This document shows positions 1 through 8,464 of a stretch of 64,000 bases of DNA, piece after piece; position 1 is the first letter of the stretch; every line of letters starts with the position of its first letter. Position numbers and translations under genes: made by a program. This stretch comes from Mycolicibacterium septicum DSM 44393 (GTDB lineage: Bacteria > Actinomycetota > Actinomycetes > Mycobacteriales > Mycobacteriaceae): assembly GCF_000455325.1 (NCBI RefSeq), contig NZ_HG322951.1:2168379-2232378 (forward strand), written 5' to 3'. The notes beneath the pieces are model-generated. The model saw only the letters and a program-made list of their open reading frames with translations, did not search any database and was not told where the DNA came from.

Positions 1-374
1 ACCAGGCGCACGCCCTGATCCCCGAAGCGCAGGTGGGATTCGTCGGGATGGCGCGCGACGAGACGACGCATCAGCCGACGCCGTACCTGGCCTCGCTGCC
101 CGAAGACCTGAGCACCCGGTCGGTGTTCGTGCTCGACCCGATGCTGGCGACCGGTGGGTCGATGGCCTACACGATCGATCTGCTGCGGGAACGCAACGCC
201 GTCGACATCACCGCGGTCTGTGTGGTGTGCGCGCCGCAGGGGATCGCCGCGATAGAGAAGGTCGCCCCCGAAATGCGGCTGATCACCGCCACCATCGACG
301 AAGGCCTCAACGAAGCCGCCTATATCGTCCCGGGACTCGGCGACGCCGGGGACCGCCAGTTCGGCCCGCGCTGA
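1..374 (+). CDS. upp: Uracil phosphoribosyltransferase, 3' part
   Basis: This is the C-terminal part of uracil phosphoribosyltransferase, the cytoplasmic salvage enzyme that makes UMP from uracil and PRPP. The frame is open from base 3 and gives 123 residues before the stop. The PRPP loop [10 protein letters not shown] lies about 78 residues from the end, and the uracil-binding tail reads [15 protein letters not shown]; both are family hallmarks. Full-length enzymes have about 207 residues, so roughly 40 percent is lost at the window edge. It faces pmmB tail to tail over 21 bp, as upp and pmmB do in M. tuberculosis. No promoter is in view. Confidence 0.95.
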   Translation, partial: QAHALIPEAQVGFVGMARDETTHQPTPYLASLPEDLSTRSVFVLDPMLATGGSMAYTIDLLRERNAVDITAVCVVCAPQGIAAIEKVAPEMRLITATIDEGLNEAAYIVPGLGDAGDRQFGPR

Positions 375-395
375 GGCCGGACTGAAGATTCGCCG

Positions 396-2012
396 CTACC
401 AGCGCGCCGCGGCGTCGGCGAGGTCCTGACTGAGCTTCTGGGCATGGGCCCGGGCGGTATTCAGATCATCGGTCGGTGCGCAGCGGACTTCGGTGTAGGA
501 CTTGAGTTTCGGCTCGGTCCCCGAAGGGCGCACCACCACCCGGACCGACGTGCCCGCGTCGCTGCCGGTGAAGATCAGCGCGTCGGTACGTTGCTGGCCG
601 CGCCGCTCCAGGAGATCGTCGACGGTGACGGCGATGCCGGCCAGCTCGGTCGGCGGGCCGGAGCGCAAGCGCGCCATCGCCGTCTCGGCGTCGTCGACGT
701 GGCGGCTGACCGCACCGGTGACGTGCACGCCGTGCACCTTGGCCAGGGAGTCGAGGGCATCGAGCATCGTGCGGCCCTGATCGCGCAGTGCGGCCACCAG
801 ATCGCAGGCCAGGATCGCCGCTGTGATCCCGTCCTTGTCGCGGACCGAGGCGGGGTCGACACAATGCCCGATCGCCTCTTCGTAGGCGTAGACCAGGGTG
901 GTGCCGGGCGTCTGGGCGCGGGCCAGCCATTTGAATCCGGTGAGGGTTTCGGCGTGCCGGGCTCCGTGCGACGCGGCGATGGAGGCCAGCATCCGGGATG
1001 ACACCACCGTGCTCGCCACCAGCGCGGCTTCGCTGACCGGGCCGGGCTCGAGCTGGGACAAGATGTAATCGCCCAACAGCCAGCCGGTTTCGTCACCGGT
1101 GAGCATGCGCCACCCGTCCGGTCCCGGCACCCCGACGGCGCACCGGTCGGCATCGGGATCCAGTGCGATCGCGATCTCGGCGTCGACGTCGTCGGCCAGG
1201 GCCAGCAGTGCGTCGACCGCCCCGGGCTCCTCCGGGTTGGGGAAGCTGACGGTGGGGAAGTCCGGGTCGGGGTTGAACTGTTCCTCGACCACATGCACGT
1301 CGTCGAAACCGGCCAGGGCCAGTGCGTCAAGGGCGTATTCGCCACCGACGCCATGTAGCGGGGTCAGCGCGACCCGCACGGAGCCGGTGCTGCGGCGCAC
1401 CCGCGCGGCCCGTTCCAGATAGCCGTAGATCTGCTTGCGGCCGCTGGTTTCCACTGCGGCCCTGCGGATCTCGTCGGCGTGCGGAGCCCGGGCCACTGCG
1501 GCCTCGATCTCGCGGTCGGCGGGGGAGATGATCTGCATACCGCCGTCGAGAAAGACCTTGTAGCCGTTGTCCGTCGGGGGATTGTGCGATGCCGTGATCT
1601 GGATGCCTGCCGCCGCGGGCAGGTGCCGCACGGTGTACGCGACCACCGGCGTCGGGACCGACGCCATCATGAGCAGGACGTCGAAACCCTCGGCGGCAAG
1701 CACTTCGGCGGCGGCGAGGGCGAATTCGTCGGACTGGTGCCGAGCGTCGCGGCCGACCACCACGTGGGACCCGCCCAGGCACCTGTCCTTGAGGACCTGG
1801 GCCAGCGCCCACGTGGTGCGCATGACGACGGCCAGGTTCATCGCATCGGGCCCACCCCGCAAGGGGCCGCGCAACCCGGCGGTGCCGAAGGTCAGCGGAT
1901 GGCTGAATCGGCGGTCGAGCTCATCGGGACTGCAGGCGGACAGTTCGGCCGCGGTTCGCGGGTCGGGGTCATGTGCGATCCAATCGGCGGCGGCGGTCGC
2001 GATGGAGGTCAT
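396..2012 (-). CDS. pmmB: Phosphomannomutase/phosphoglucomutase family (PmmB)
   Basis: The 538-residue protein belongs to the alpha-D-phosphohexomutases, which interconvert hexose 1- and 6-phosphates through a phosphoserine. The four active-site loops are all present: TASHNPPTDNGYK near residue 140 (catalytic Ser), DPDADRCAVG near 285 (Mg binding), EEAIGH near 373 (sugar binding) and RPSGTEPKLKSY near 500 (phosphate binding). Length fits the long PmmB/phosphopentomutase branch, so the preferred sugar cannot be fixed from sequence. The start overlaps the stop of the upstream MarR gene (ATGA), which implies translational coupling. It matches Rv3308 by position. Confidence 0.93.
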   Translation of the reverse strand: MTSIATAAADWIAHDPDPRTAAELSACSPDELDRRFSHPLTFGTAGLRGPLRGGPDAMNLAVVMRTTWALAQVLKDRCLGGSHVVVGRDARHQSDEFALAAAEVLAAEGFDVLLMMASVPTPVVAYTVRHLPAAAGIQITASHNPPTDNGYKVFLDGGMQIISPADREIEAAVARAPHADEIRRAAVETSGRKQIYGYLERAARVRRSTGSVRVALTPLHGVGGEYALDALALAGFDDVHVVEEQFNPDPDFPTVSFPNPEEPGAVDALLALADDVDAEIAIALDPDADRCAVGVPGPDGWRMLTGDETGWLLGDYILSQLEPGPVSEAALVASTVVSSRMLASIAASHGARHAETLTGFKWLARAQTPGTTLVYAYEEAIGHCVDPASVRDKDGITAAILACDLVAALRDQGRTMLDALDSLAKVHGVHVTGAVSRHVDDAETAMARLRSGPPTELAGIAVTVDDLLERRGQQRTDALIFTGSDAGTSVRVVVRPSGTEPKLKSYTEVRCAPTDDLNTARAHAQKLSQDLADAAARW

Positions 2013-2455
2013 GGTCCAAGTGTGCCCGCAGCGGCGTCCGCGTACGCCAGCTTGCGCAGGACCGGTGCCACCAGCATCAGCAGGTCGAACTCCAGATCCG
2101 TCAGGTTCTCCCGCATGGTCGCGTGCAGCCAGGCGTCGCGTTCGGCGCGGTCGGCCTGCAGCAACGCCGTGCCTTCTGGGGTGATCTCGATGAGCTGGCG
2201 GCGACGGTCGTTGTCGTCGGGACGCCGGGCGATCAGGTCACGGCGGACGAGTTCGTTGATGCTGTCGGTCAGCGACTGCGCCCGCACGTGCAACCGGGCG
2301 CCCATCTCGGCCGGAGTGGTGGTTCCGCTGCGACTGGCCTCGCCGAGCAGCTCCAGCTGGCTCAAGGTCAGGCCGTGATCGGGACGGTGTCGCCGCATCT
2401 GGCGGGTCACCGCCATCATCGACTCACGCAGTTCAGTCGCTGATGTTGCAGACAT
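2009..2455 (-). CDS. MarR family transcriptional regulator
   Basis: The 148-residue protein has the MarR winged-helix core: a helical dimer arm, then TPAEMGARLHVRAQSLTDS as recognition region and RRPDDNDRRRQLIEITPEG as the wing. MarR proteins are dimeric cytoplasmic repressors that usually respond to small phenolic or lipophilic ligands. An in-frame ATG 21 bases upstream (2476) is possible, but a near-palindrome at 2459-2472 lies between the two ATGs, so the downstream one is preferred. It is coupled to pmmB and divergent from an AbrB-type membrane protein, the likely second target. The ligand is unknown. Confidence 0.88.
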   Translation of the reverse strand: MSATSATELRESMMAVTRQMRRHRPDHGLTLSQLELLGEASRSGTTTPAEMGARLHVRAQSLTDSINELVRRDLIARRPDDNDRRRQLIEITPEGTALLQADRAERDAWLHATMRENLTDLEFDLLMLVAPVLRKLAYADAAAGTLGP

Positions 2456-2458
2456 AGA

Positions 2459-2472
2459 CAAGTTATACCTTG
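2459..2472. promoter_or_regulatory. Candidate MarR operator
   Basis: CAAGTTATACCTTG pairs with its reverse complement at 12 of 14 positions. It sits in the divergent region between the MarR gene and the AbrB-type gene, immediately ahead of the preferred MarR start. The position suits autoregulation. Assignment is inference from symmetry and place only. Confidence 0.4.
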
Positions 2473-2564
2473 GCATTGCCGCTTATCGGAGCATTAGCTG
2501 CCGTCCCGGACGCGTAAAGTGCAAAGGAATCCCTTACTATTTCGATAGGAGGTGCGAGACGGGG

Positions 2565-3677
2565 ATGACGCGGATTCTGCGGTGGGTGCTGCTGGTCATC
2601 GCGACTGTCGCCGTCACCGTTCCGCTCAACCTCGTCGGCGTTCCGTCGGCCGCCCTGTTCGCTGGGCTCCTGGTGGGCGTCGCGCTGGCCTTGGCCTCGC
2701 TGGCCCCGGACCGGATGCCGCCCCCTGCCGGGGTGATCGCCCAAGGCGTGCTGGGTGTCTACATCGGAACGATGGTCCGTCAGGACGCCGTCGGCGCGCT
2801 CCGCTCGGACTGGCTGATCGTGCTCGTGATCTCCGTGGCCACGTTGCTGCTCAGCGTCTTCGCCGGTGGATTGCTCGGCCTGCACCGCGATGTCAGCCCG
2901 CTGACCGGGTCACTGGCGCTGGTCGCCGGTGGCGCGTCGGGCCTGGTGGCCATCGCCCGCGAACTCGGCGGTGACGATCGCGTCGTCTCCGTCGTCCAGT
3001 ACCTGCGGGTGGCACTCGTCACCGCGACCATTCCGCTCGTGGTGACCCTGGTGTTTCACGCCGATCGGTCGCATCCGGCAGCCAACCCGGCCGGGTCTCC
3101 GGATCAAACCGATTCGGCACCTTGGTATCTCAGCCTGCTGATGTTGGCCGCCATCGTCGCTGTCGGCATCGTCGGCGGGCGCTGGGCCAAGCTGCCCGGC
3201 GCCGGACTCCTGGGCCCGCTGGCCCTGACGGTGGCACTGCAACTCAGCGGTCTGTCCTTCGGGCTGACGGTCCCGGTGCTGTTGGTGCAGGCGGCCTACA
3301 TGGTGATCGGCTGGCAGGCCGGCATCGCCTTCACCCGCGAATCGCTACGCGCGATCGGGCGGATTCTTCCGCTGGCACTCACGCTGATCGTGGTGCTCGG
3401 CGCGGCCACCGCGGGCCTCGGCGTCGTGCTGGCCAATGTCACGGGAATGACCCAACTCGAGGGCTACCTCGCGACCAGTCCCGGCGGGGTTTACGCGGTG
3501 TTGGCCACCGCGGTCGAAACCGGTTCCAACGTCACCTTCATCATCGCCGCCCAGGTGCTGCGGGTCCTGCTGATGCTGTTCGCGGCGCCGCTGATGGCCA
3601 GGGTCATGGCCCGGATGGCAGGTCAGAGGCGTGCGATAACCGAAGCCAGCAGGGAACCCATCCGGGTCGCGGACTGA
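2565..3677 (+). CDS. AbrB family integral membrane protein
   Basis: The 370-residue protein is almost entirely hydrophobic, with about ten predicted membrane segments arranged as two similar halves, a layout typical of the AbrB family (COG3180, once mislabelled ammonia monooxygenase). Glycine-rich hinges [18 protein letters not shown] (about residue 125) and [19 protein letters not shown] (about residue 305) occur at equivalent places in the two halves. Transport substrate is unknown for the family. An AGGAGGT ribosome site lies 14 bases before the ATG and a TACTAT -10-like box at 2535. The last 55 bases overlap the convergent phosphorylase gene. Control by the divergent MarR protein is likely but unproven. 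Confidence 0.8.
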   Translation: MTRILRWVLLVIATVAVTVPLNLVGVPSAALFAGLLVGVALALASLAPDRMPPPAGVIAQGVLGVYIGTMVRQDAVGALRSDWLIVLVISVATLLLSVFAGGLLGLHRDVSPLTGSLALVAGGASGLVAIARELGGDDRVVSVVQYLRVALVTATIPLVVTLVFHADRSHPAANPAGSPDQTDSAPWYLSLLMLAAIVAVGIVGGRWAKLPGAGLLGPLALTVALQLSGLSFGLTVPVLLVQAAYMVIGWQAGIAFTRESLRAIGRILPLALTLIVVLGAATAGLGVVLANVTGMTQLEGYLATSPGGVYAVLATAVETGSNVTFIIAAQVLRVLLMLFAAPLMARVMARMAGQRRAITEASREPIRVAD

Positions 3678-4429
3678 CGCCCGGCCTCGAGCACCTCGGC
3701 GTGGCTGAGCGGCTCACCCGTCATCCCGGCGGCCAGGTTGGTCACCATCGAGATTCCCAATACCTGCAGGCCCGCCGCCCGGGCGGCGATCGTCTCGTGC
3801 ACCGTCGACATGCCGACCAGGTCGGCGCCCAGGGTGCGCAGCATGCGGATCTCGGCCGGGGTCTCGTAGTGCGGGCCCGGCAACCCGGCGTAGACGCCCT
3901 CGGCCAGGGACGGGTCGATCTCCCGCGCCAGAGCCCGCAGCCTGGGGGAGTAGGCGTCGACCAGGTCGATGAACTGCGCCCCGACCAGCGGCGACCGTGC
4001 GGTGAGGTTGAGGTGGTCGCTGATCAGGACCGGCTGGCCGACCTGGTAGTCGGCACGCAGGCCGCCCGCGGCGTTGGTGAGCACGACCGTGGACACGCCC
4101 GCGGCCGCGGCGGTCCGCACCGGATGAACCACATGCTGCAGGTCATGGCCCTCATAGGCATGGATGCGCCCGGCCAGCACCAGGACCCGACGGTCGCCGA
4201 CGCGCACCGAGTGCACCTGGCCGCCGTGCCCCTCCGCGCTCGGCGGCGTGAAGCCCGGGACCTCGGCCATCGGCACCGATGCGACCGGGTCACCGAGTTC
4301 GGCCACCGCGGGCGCCCAACCCGAGCCGAGCACCACCGCGACATCGTGGCGTTCGACGCCGGTGCGTTCTGCGATGGCTGCTGCGCACGCGAGGAGCGGA
4401 TCTGGCACAGCTGCCTGGGAATCGGTCAC
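3623..4429 (-). CDS. Purine nucleoside phosphorylase, class I trimeric
   Basis: The 268-residue enzyme cleaves purine ribosides or deoxyribosides with phosphate to free base and pentose 1-phosphate. Family signatures are the phosphate loop GSGWAPAV near residue 36, [19 protein letters not shown] near 87, TNAAGGL near 118, [16 protein letters not shown] near 187 and VTNLAAGM near 235. This is the class I trimeric type found in mycobacteria (Rv3307, annotated deoD or punA). It reads towards the AbrB gene and overlaps its 3' end by 55 bp. The promoter region is shared with divergent amiB1 (47 bp gap). Confidence 0.94.
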   Translation of the reverse strand: MTDSQAAVPDPLLACAAAIAERTGVERHDVAVVLGSGWAPAVAELGDPVASVPMAEVPGFTPPSAEGHGGQVHSVRVGDRRVLVLAGRIHAYEGHDLQHVVHPVRTAAAAGVSTVVLTNAAGGLRADYQVGQPVLISDHLNLTARSPLVGAQFIDLVDAYSPRLRALAREIDPSLAEGVYAGLPGPHYETPAEIRMLRTLGADLVGMSTVHETIAARAAGLQVLGISMVTNLAAGMTGEPLSHAEVLEAGRQSATRMGSLLASVIARL

Positions 4430-4476
4430 GATAGGCGAGCTTAACGGCGATGAACACGCAGTGAGATACTGCGAGG

Positions 4477-5661
4477 ATGCCGTCTGCCACCGCCTCGCTG
4501 AGCGTCGAGGAAGCCGTCAACCGGCATCGTGGCGACCTCATCGAGCTCTCTCATTCGATCCATGCCGAGCCCGAGCTGGCCTTCGCCGAGCATCGCAGCT
4601 GCGCCAAGACCCAGGCGCTGGTGGCCGATTACGGATTCGAGATCACCAAGGCGGCCGGCGGGCTGGACACCGCGTTCCGGGCCTCCTACGGCAGCGGCCC
4701 GCTCGTCGTCGGGATCTGTGCCGAGTACGACGCCCTTCCCGAGATCGGGCATGCCTGCGGACACAACATCATCGCCGCCTCGGCGGTCGGCACCGCGCTG
4801 GCCCTGGCCGACGTGGCCGACGTCCTCGGCCTGACCGTGGTGCTCGTCGGCACCCCGGCCGAGGAACTCGGCGGCGGAAAAGTGTTGCTGCTCGACGCCG
4901 GAGTCTTCGACGACATCGCGGCAACGGTCATGCTGCACCCCGGGCCGGTGGACATCGCCGCGGCCCGGTCGCTGGCGCTGTCCGAGGTGACGGTCAATTA
5001 CACGGGCCGGGAGTCGCACGCGGCCGTGGCGCCCTATCTGGGGGTCAACGCCGGCGATGCGGTCACCGTCGCGCAGGTGGCCATCGGCCTGTTGCGTCAG
5101 CAGCTCATGCCGGGACAGATGGTGCACGGCATCGTCACCCACGGCGGGCAGGCCACCAACGTGATCCCCGGCCGGGCCGAGATGCGTTACACCATGCGGG
5201 CCACCGACATGTCCGCGCTGCGTGAGCTGGAAGACCGGATGGCCGGGTGCTTTTCGGCCGGGGCACTGGCGACGGGTTGCGAGCACCAGGTCACCGAGAT
5301 CGCCCCGGCCTACGCCGAGCTGGCGCCCGACCCGTGGCTCTCGGAGACCATCCGTGCCGAGATGTTGCGACTGGGCCGTAACCCGTTGCCCGAGAACGTG
5401 GAGGCGAGTGTGCCGCTGGGCAGTACCGACATGGGCAACATCAGTCAGGTGATGCCCGGCATTCATCCGGTGATCGGGATCGACTCGGGTGGGGCCGCGA
5501 TCCACCAGCCGGCGTTCACCGCCGCGGCGGCGGGCCCGAGTGCCGACAAAGCCGTGTTGGAGGGTGCAATCATGTTGGCCCGCACCGTGGTTCGGTTGGC
5601 CGAAGCCCCGGCGGAGCGAGATCGAGTGTTGGAAGCGCTGCACCGGAGGGCGGCCGCATGA
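4477..5661 (+). CDS. amiB1: M20 family amidohydrolase AmiB1
   Basis: The 394-residue protein is a dinuclear-metal M20D hydrolase that cleaves amide bonds of N-acyl amino acids or related compounds in the cytoplasm. The metal-binding run EIGHACGHN lies near residue 90 and [10 protein letters not shown], with the general base Glu, near 127. The dimerisation domain covers roughly 175-290 and includes [16 protein letters not shown]. Natural substrate is unknown. The next gene, a paralogue, starts inside the stop codon (ATGA), so the two form an operon, as Rv3306c-Rv3305c do. The ATG at 4477 sits 47 bp from the divergent phosphorylase start. Confidence 0.88.
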   Translation: MPSATASLSVEEAVNRHRGDLIELSHSIHAEPELAFAEHRSCAKTQALVADYGFEITKAAGGLDTAFRASYGSGPLVVGICAEYDALPEIGHACGHNIIAASAVGTALALADVADVLGLTVVLVGTPAEELGGGKVLLLDAGVFDDIAATVMLHPGPVDIAAARSLALSEVTVNYTGRESHAAVAPYLGVNAGDAVTVAQVAIGLLRQQLMPGQMVHGIVTHGGQATNVIPGRAEMRYTMRATDMSALRELEDRMAGCFSAGALATGCEHQVTEIAPAYAELAPDPWLSETIRAEMLRLGRNPLPENVEASVPLGSTDMGNISQVMPGIHPVIGIDSGGAAIHQPAFTAAAAGPSADKAVLEGAIMLARTVVRLAEAPAERDRVLEALHRRAAA

Positions 5662-6824
5662 GCGTGTTGCAGCATGCCGCTGCCCGCTGGTTGTCGGCCA
5701 ACTACGACGAGATGGTGTCGTGGCGGCGGCACCTGCACGCCCATCCCGAGCTGGGGCGCCAGGAGTTCGCCACCACCGAGTTCGTCGCGCGCGTTCTTGC
5801 CGAGGCCGGACTGAACCCCAAGGTGCTGCCCGGTGGTACCGGATTGACCTGTGATTTCGGGCCGGAGGAAGGTCCGCGGATCGCGCTGCGCGCCGACATG
5901 GACGCGCTGCCGATGGTCGACCGGACCGGCGCGCCCTATGCCTCGACGGTGCCCAATGTCGCGCATGCCTGCGGGCACGACGCGCACACCGCGATACTGC
6001 TGGGCGCCGCGATGGCCTTGTCGTCGGTGCCGGAGTTGCCGGTCGGGGTGCGGCTGCTGTTCCAGGCGGCCGAGGAGCTGATGCCCGGCGGCGCGATCGA
6101 CGCGATCAACGCGGGTGTCCTGAACGGCGTGAGCCGGATCTTCGCCCTGCACTGCGATCCTCGGCTGGCCGTGGGGCAGGTGGCCACGAAGCCCGGGCCG
6201 ATCACTTCGGCCGCCGATTCCATCGAGATCACCCTGCACTCACCGGGTGGGCACACCTCCCGGCCGCACTTGACCGGCGATCTGGTCTACGGGCTGGGCA
6301 CGCTGATCACCGGGTTGCCCGGCGTGCTGTCCCGTCGCATCGACCCGCGCCACGACACCGTCATGGTGTGGGGTGCGGTCAACGCCGGGGTGGCCGCCAA
6401 CGCCATCCCGCAGATCGGCACCCTGGCCGGGACGATCCGCACCGCCAGCCGGGACACCTGGCTGACCCTGGAATCGATTGTGGAAGACACGGTTTCGGCC
6501 CTGCTGGCGCCGCTCAACATTTCCCACAGCCTCAACTACCGGCGCGGGGTGCCGCCGGTGGTCAACGAAGAGGTGTCCACCCGCATCCTCACCCACGCCA
6601 TCGAGGCGATCGGCCCCGACGTGCTGGCCGACACCCATCAGTCCGGCGGTGGCGAGGACTTCTCCTGGTACCTCGAAGACGTGCCCGGTGCGATGGGACG
6701 ACTCGGCGTGTGGAGTGGGCAAGGCCCACAGTTGGATCTGCACCAACCCACGTTCGACATCGACGAGCGTGCACTCGGTGTCGGCGTGCGCACGATGGTC
6801 AACATCATCGCCGCGTCTGCCTAG
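5658..6824 (+). CDS. amiA1: M20 family amidohydrolase AmiA1
   Basis: The 388-residue enzyme is a second M20D amidohydrolase, closer to hippurate and N-acyl amino acid hydrolases than its partner. Visible ligands are HACGHDAHTA near residue 102, QAAEELMPGG near 137 (catalytic Glu-Glu), HSPGGHTSRP near 195 and GGEDFSWY near 331, the last carrying the C-terminal metal ligand region. The ATG overlaps the amiB1 stop by four bases, which argues for coupled translation and possibly joint function. It is the last gene before the repeat-flanked nuclease-like gene. Substrate is not predictable. Confidence 0.88.
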   Translation: MSVLQHAAARWLSANYDEMVSWRRHLHAHPELGRQEFATTEFVARVLAEAGLNPKVLPGGTGLTCDFGPEEGPRIALRADMDALPMVDRTGAPYASTVPNVAHACGHDAHTAILLGAAMALSSVPELPVGVRLLFQAAEELMPGGAIDAINAGVLNGVSRIFALHCDPRLAVGQVATKPGPITSAADSIEITLHSPGGHTSRPHLTGDLVYGLGTLITGLPGVLSRRIDPRHDTVMVWGAVNAGVAANAIPQIGTLAGTIRTASRDTWLTLESIVEDTVSALLAPLNISHSLNYRRGVPPVVNEEVSTRILTHAIEAIGPDVLADTHQSGGGEDFSWYLEDVPGAMGRLGVWSGQGPQLDLHQPTFDIDERALGVGVRTMVNIIAASA

Positions 6825-6856
6825 CTGTTTCCCTGCACCGCGAGTTCCCCTGCACC

Positions 6857-6916
6857 GCGAGCGACCGTGTCTGTACGGCGACACGCCGCATTTTGTGTAC
6901 CGCACCGGTCGCTCGC
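6857..6916 (+). repeat. 60-bp palindromic repeat, left copy
   Basis: The element begins GCGAGCGACCG and ends with the inverse CGGTCGCTCGC, with nested GTGTC/GACAC and CGGCG/CGCCG arms inside. Its reverse complement occurs at 7880-7939 with 57 of 60 bases identical. The two copies flank the DUF559 gene in inverted orientation. Just upstream, CCTGCACCGCGAG is repeated twice (from 6833 and 6849). Confidence 0.9.
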
Positions 6917-6977
6917 GCAGTGGCGAAGCCACTTATCCACAGCTTCAGAAACTTTGACTATCGCTCGGCCATGACGA

Positions 6978-6997
6978 ATGCCCACGATCGTGGGCAT
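6978..6997. promoter_or_regulatory. 20-bp perfect palindrome at gene start
   Basis: ATGCCCACGATCGTGGGCAT is its own reverse complement. It ends on the ATG chosen here for the AbiEi-like gene (6996) and covers an upstream in-frame ATG at 6978. A GACTAT box lies about 17 bases upstream (6956). AbiEi-type antitoxins are known to bind inverted repeats in their own promoters, so an autoregulatory operator is a reasonable inference. Confidence 0.5.
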
Positions 6998-7883
6998 GGA
7001 TCAGCAGCTGCAAACGATCTTCCAGGCACAGGGCGGCGTCGCGACCAATGCTCAGATCCTGTCCCGCATCTCACGACGTCAACTCCAGTCGGCAGTGAAT
7101 TGCGGTGTGCTGGAACGAGTGTGGCAGGGCATCTACTGCCTCGGCGCGCCCGACTTGCTGACACGTCTGCGTGGCCTGGACCTGTCTTGCGGCGCCCGGG
7201 TCCCCGTATGCCTGGGAACTGCCGCGGCAATCCACGGGTTCGACATCGAGCAGCCTGCCGACCTGCATGTATTGGAACCGATTGGAACGCGATTGCGCTC
7301 CTGCGACGGATTGGTGGTGCACCGGCGTGACGGCGCTCCGCTCAACATCGTGCAGGAGCGGCTGGTGACGACCGCGAGTTGGACCGCGATCGAGGTCGCC
7401 CGCACGCTGCGGCGTCCGCGCGCCCTGGCAACACTGGACGCGGCGTTACGAAGCGGGACCTGCGCCCGGTCCGATCTTTGGCGCGCAGCCCTTGATCAGG
7501 CCGGCCGTCGCGGCATCGTCGCTGTTCGCAATCTGATCGCGTTGGCCGACGGACGTGCCGAGTCGCCGATGGAAAGTGAGGCGCGGCTGGGCATGATCGA
7601 CGGCGGTCTTCCGGTGCCCGAAGTGCAGTACGAGGTCATCGACGGCAACGGCCAGGTACGCCGCCTCGACTTCGCCTGGCCCGAGCAGCAATTGGCTGTC
7701 GAGTACGACGGTGTGGACTGGCATGGCAGTCCCGACGCATTGCGGAAGGACCGTCGACGCACCGCGGCACTGATGGATGTCGGCTGGAGCGTCATCGCGA
7801 TCGTGTTCGAGGACGTTCGGTATCGCCGAGGGGAGATGGTGGCGCGTATCAGCCGGCAGCTGCGCGTTGCCCAAGCCGCGTGA
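6996..7883 (+). CDS. AbiEi-like N-terminus with DUF559 nuclease-like C-terminus
   Basis: The 295-residue protein has two parts. The first 60 residues resemble the winged-helix N-terminus of AbiEi-type regulators (QGGVATNAQILSRISRRQLQ, then GVLERVWQGIY). The C-terminal 90 residues resemble DUF559, a Vsr-like PD-(D/E)xK fold: RLDFAWPEQQLAVEYDG supplies Asp and Glu, followed by a basic RKDRRRTAALMDVGW helix. No AbiEii toxin gene is adjacent. The stop codon lies inside the right-hand 60-bp repeat, so gene and repeats form one 1,083-bp unit. An ATG at 6978 is an alternative start. Function is unknown; a nuclease tied to the repeats is speculation. Confidence 0.75.
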   Translation: MDQQLQTIFQAQGGVATNAQILSRISRRQLQSAVNCGVLERVWQGIYCLGAPDLLTRLRGLDLSCGARVPVCLGTAAAIHGFDIEQPADLHVLEPIGTRLRSCDGLVVHRRDGAPLNIVQERLVTTASWTAIEVARTLRRPRALATLDAALRSGTCARSDLWRAALDQAGRRGIVAVRNLIALADGRAESPMESEARLGMIDGGLPVPEVQYEVIDGNGQVRRLDFAWPEQQLAVEYDGVDWHGSPDALRKDRRRTAALMDVGWSVIAIVFEDVRYRRGEMVARISRQLRVAQAA

Positions 7884-7939
7884 GCGACCGTTGCGGTACG
7901 CAAAATGCGGCGTGTCGCCGTACAGACACGGTCGCTCGC
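7880..7939 (-). repeat. 60-bp palindromic repeat, right copy
   Basis: This is the inverted copy of 6857-6916 with three mismatches in 60 bases. It contains the TGA stop of the DUF559 gene (7881-7883) and ends 16 bases before the stop of the convergent downstream gene. Its internal symmetry could let the transcript fold into a hairpin, so it may also work as a terminator. Confidence 0.9.
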
Positions 7940-7955
7940 GGGGCAAAAAGAAGAG

Positions 7956-8423
7956 CTACGGACCGATGTTGCGGGCGGGTCGGGTGCGCAGATCGTGCAC
8001 ATATGTGTCCGGTGCCCCGGCGATCTCCGCGGCGTCGGCCATCACCCCGAGGTAGCGGGCCGAGGGCAGACCGCCCTCCCAGGCGTCGACCACGTACAGC
8101 CAGGCCAGCACCGGGTCGGTGGTGGTGTCCGACGACAGCCGGTCCACCCGGCAACGGATCTTCTTGTGGAACCCGAGCTCGGAACCTTCCCAGTGGTCCA
8201 GGCTCTGCTCGTCGGCTGACGTCATGTCGTAGAGCACGACGAACACCTTCGACAGCGGGTCTTCGACGACGGTCGCCAGAGCGCCTTCCCAGCCGATGTC
8301 CTCACCGCCGAATGTCAACCGCCAGCCATGCAGCCACCCGGTACCCGCCATCGGCGAGTGCGGAGCCCGCTCCTGCATTTGCTCCGGGTGCATATTTGAT
8401 CCATACGCGGCGTACAGCGGCAC
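7956..8423 (-). CDS. Gamma-glutamylcyclotransferase-like protein (Rv3304 type)
   Basis: The 155-residue protein has the GGCT/AIG2 fold signature YGSNMHPEQM at residues 7-16, which forms the substrate-binding loop, followed by GWRLTFGG and a beta-rich core. Family members cyclise gamma-glutamyl groups or act on related amines, but many actinobacterial members have no assigned substrate. It corresponds by position to Rv3304, between amiA1 and lpdA. The 41-bp gap to divergent lpdA holds the start regions of both. The size is usual for the single-domain family. Confidence 0.78.
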   Translation of the reverse strand: MPLYAAYGSNMHPEQMQERAPHSPMAGTGWLHGWRLTFGGEDIGWEGALATVVEDPLSKVFVVLYDMTSADEQSLDHWEGSELGFHKKIRCRVDRLSSDTTTDPVLAWLYVVDAWEGGLPSARYLGVMADAAEIAGAPDTYVHDLRTRPARNIGP

Positions 8424-8464
8424 GGTAAGACAGCTTAATCGGCGAAGTTGGTTAGGTTAGTCCC

